Source: Caldithrix abyssi DSM 13497
GTDB lineage: Bacteria; Electryoneota; AABM5-125-24; Hatepunaeales; Hatepunaeaceae
Direction of reading: 5' to 3'
Length of the DNA stretch: 64,000 nt
NCBI GenBank assembly: GCA_945865405.1
Contig: CAMBDS010000002.1
Span: forward strand, 164,886-228,885
The first letter of the stretch is position 1; every line of letters starts with the position of its first letter. Both the position numbers and the translations under genes were made by a program. Under the pieces are notes generated by a model. That model ran no database searches and had not been told where the DNA came from. It saw nothing but the letters and a program-made list of their open reading frames with translations. Below are positions 62,174 to 64,000 of this stretch, in pieces.

Positions 62174-64000
62174 CATGGCGTTCAGAATTTTCCTTGTTCT
62201 CCTGACCTTCACTGCACTTTCACCCACGATGCTGAAGGCTAACGTTACTGCTGATCTCAATGGCTTGGCAGTGGCACTCGATGAAGGTGACACCGCAAGT
62301 CATACTATAACATTATCAAATGACAGCGAAGAAGCTGTTTCCTATAAGGTTACATTCGCCTCTCCTCCCGAACAGCGTGGAGTGCGTGGCCCCCGACGCG
62401 ATCAACCAGAGTCGCGCTATCTGTTGATTCATGAGCGGAATGGTTGGGGCTACGATCTGGCAAGAATTTTTCAAGGAGTTCAAGACCTCGACTATGACCA
62501 CATCCAGACTCCTGCCAATCTCGACAATCTCGATCTGGCTGACTATGACTGTCTTTGGATCGGAAATTTCCAGTCGGAAGCATGGGTCGCCCAATACAAC
62601 GCTCGACGTGAATCAATTGAGGAGTGGGTCGATCGCGGCGGAGCCATGTACTTCAGTTCTGGCACCAACAACCATGGCACCCGTCCTGTCAACCCTGGCG
62701 GACTGCGTTACCATCATGGTGAAGAGAATGGTGACCAATCACAAAACGACTGTCCCCTCACCGTTGACCCGGATGAGAACTGGTTTATCAATTACATGAA
62801 TGAAAATGATCCTAACGATTTCGCATGGGTCGCTGGAGCCCGTATGCGGGGCAACGGACATGCCCACGGGGTGTTCTATCAAGACGATATCGATGATATC
62901 GAAAATTCAGATTGGCAGCAGGTACTTGTGATGGGAAATCCGGTTAACAAGCCAGTTACTCTCGTCTATAATTATGGACGTGGTCATTGCTTTGTTTCTA
63001 CCTCCGTCGATGGATTCTTACACGCCAATCCTGACCAATACCATTGGGGTCGCACCGGTCCTGGCGTAATCTGGTACCTCGATTACCTCTCCAAGCCATC
63101 CTGGGTTGAAGTCGTACCTGACGAAGGCGAGATCGAAGCCAATGGCGCTGTTGAACTGGAAGTCATATTCGTCTCGACAGGAATGGATGAAGGCATAAAC
63201 GAACTTCTCCTGCAGGTTATGGTTGATGACATTGATCTGCCTACGGTCGAAATGACAGTCCTCCTGACCGTTGGCGGTGACGCTTCGGCCATCACCGGTA
63301 CTGTCACCGATTCGCGTACTGACGCTGCTATCGAAGGGGCGGAAGTCAGCATCGATCACTTCATTTACTCACGTCATTCTGACGAAGATGGCAACTACGA
63401 CCTCGCTAACCTTCCGCAGATGGCTTACACCGTCACCATCAGCGCACCGGACTACCTTACGACCACTGAGGAAGTCGATCTTGGTCGCAACGACGTCGAG
63501 CTGAACGTCGCCCTGCTCCAAGCCGAGTGCAATCTTTCCGTTGACCGCATCGACGAGCAACTCGCCCCCGACACCGACACACACGTCTTCTTCGACCTCT
63601 CCAACGACGGCAACGGGCCACTGACCTACACCGTTGATCGCCGCCTGATCGGTGACGCCAATGCCGCACCTTGGGAACGCCGTAGCGAGTTTCAGGTCGC
63701 GCAAGCCTTGCAGGACAACCGCATCGAAGGCGTCGCCTTCGATGGCACAAACTTCTACTACGCAGGTGCCAACGACGCCGATCCCAACACCATCTACGTC
63801 ACCAACCGCGAAGGCGAACTGATCAACTCATTCGTCCAACCCGGCCAATCCAACTTCGGCATGAAAGACCTCGAGTGGGACGGCGAACTTCTTTGGGGCG
63901 CTGGTGAAGCCCGCGTCTTCGGCTTCGACACCGAAGGCAACATCCAACACCAGTTCCAAGGTCCCTTCAACCCCTCGACCAGCTGTGTCGCCTACGACTC
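62174..64000 (+). CDS. large secreted protein, N-terminal part (runs off the window)
   Basis: Open from ATG 62174 to the window end (609 residues, no stop). Signal peptide MAFRIFLVLLTFTALSPTML, cleaved near KA. About 270 residues follow with RYLLIHERNGWGYDLARIFQ, DYDCLWIGNF and VDRGGAMYFSSGTNNHGTRP, resembling a GATase/ThuA-like alpha-beta domain; then a carboxypeptidase-regulatory-like beta sandwich (AITGTVTDSRTDAAIEGAEV, about 375-440) and the start of a propeller-like region (GVAFDGTNFYYAGAND, DLEWDGELLWGAGEARV). By analogy with its neighbours a T9SS tail is expected beyond the window. Confidence 0.8.

Overview
The window looks like chromosomal DNA of an uncultivated Gram-negative bacterium of the FCB superphylum (the broad Zixibacteria, Marinimicrobia, KSB1 or Electryonea-like assemblage; I cannot place it more finely). 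The evidence is an LptD-type outer-membrane assembly protein, a PorV/PorQ-family barrel, three large secreted proteins ending in a type IX secretion (T9SS) sorting domain with the YPNPFNS motif, a TonB receptor with an HmuY-like partner, and many lipoproteins. TTG starts are frequent. No rRNA, tRNA or CRISPR array was seen.

Layout. Positions 1-21308 are all on the minus strand and mostly housekeeping: yicC-gmk-rpoZ-coaBC-udg-dnaB-relA-ruvX-gfo-lnt, with several end-to-start overlaps, preceded by porV-like, lptD, an orphan MazE antitoxin, a SUMF1-domain lipoprotein, rarA, two paralogous small lipoproteins, a HAD phosphatase and a class A penicillin-binding protein. Positions 21907-26558 (plus) hold a coupled Fe(II)/2-oxoglutarate oxygenase and a GRDP-like protein with a C-x3-C-x3-C-x3-C tail, then a zinc-type ABC uptake operon without its ATPase. 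Positions 26638-30853 form a haem island: HmuY-like lipoprotein and TonB receptor on one strand, an IsdG-type monooxygenase and a 45-residue membrane peptide on the other. Positions 32630-36512 carry iorA, a LigB-type dioxygenase and butyrate kinase. Positions 36743-42955 carry an aspartoacylase-like hydrolase, a DUF6305-like protein, an ABC-2 permease, an ORF6N protein and two tandem quinone-oxidoreductase paralogues. Positions 43063-47575 mix toxin-antitoxin type genes (a frameshifted XRE regulator, RelBE, Fic, a small ppGpp-hydrolase-like protein, a truncated YefM) around the methylmalonyl-CoA mutase large subunit. Positions 49317-64000 encode very large secreted proteins: an Ig-repeat protein, a nine-haem cytochrome, a 2007-residue modular protein and a partial beta-propeller-like protein.

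Two things stand out beyond ordinary annotation. First, short palindromes of a few sequence families are scattered between genes, and the same kind of palindrome also lies in frame inside genes (rarA, the T9SS protein at 49317-51497, the 5-prime end of the penicillin-binding protein). Second, an undescribed-looking secreted module of about 110 residues (SHS...AWGDD...FRYWD) occurs seven times in the 2007-residue protein, placed inside split ASH/choice-of-anchor-D domains, and again in a lipoprotein and in the multihaem cytochrome. The oxygenase plus Cys-tail pair at 21907-23066 is the best candidate for an undescribed peptide-modification or metal-handling system.
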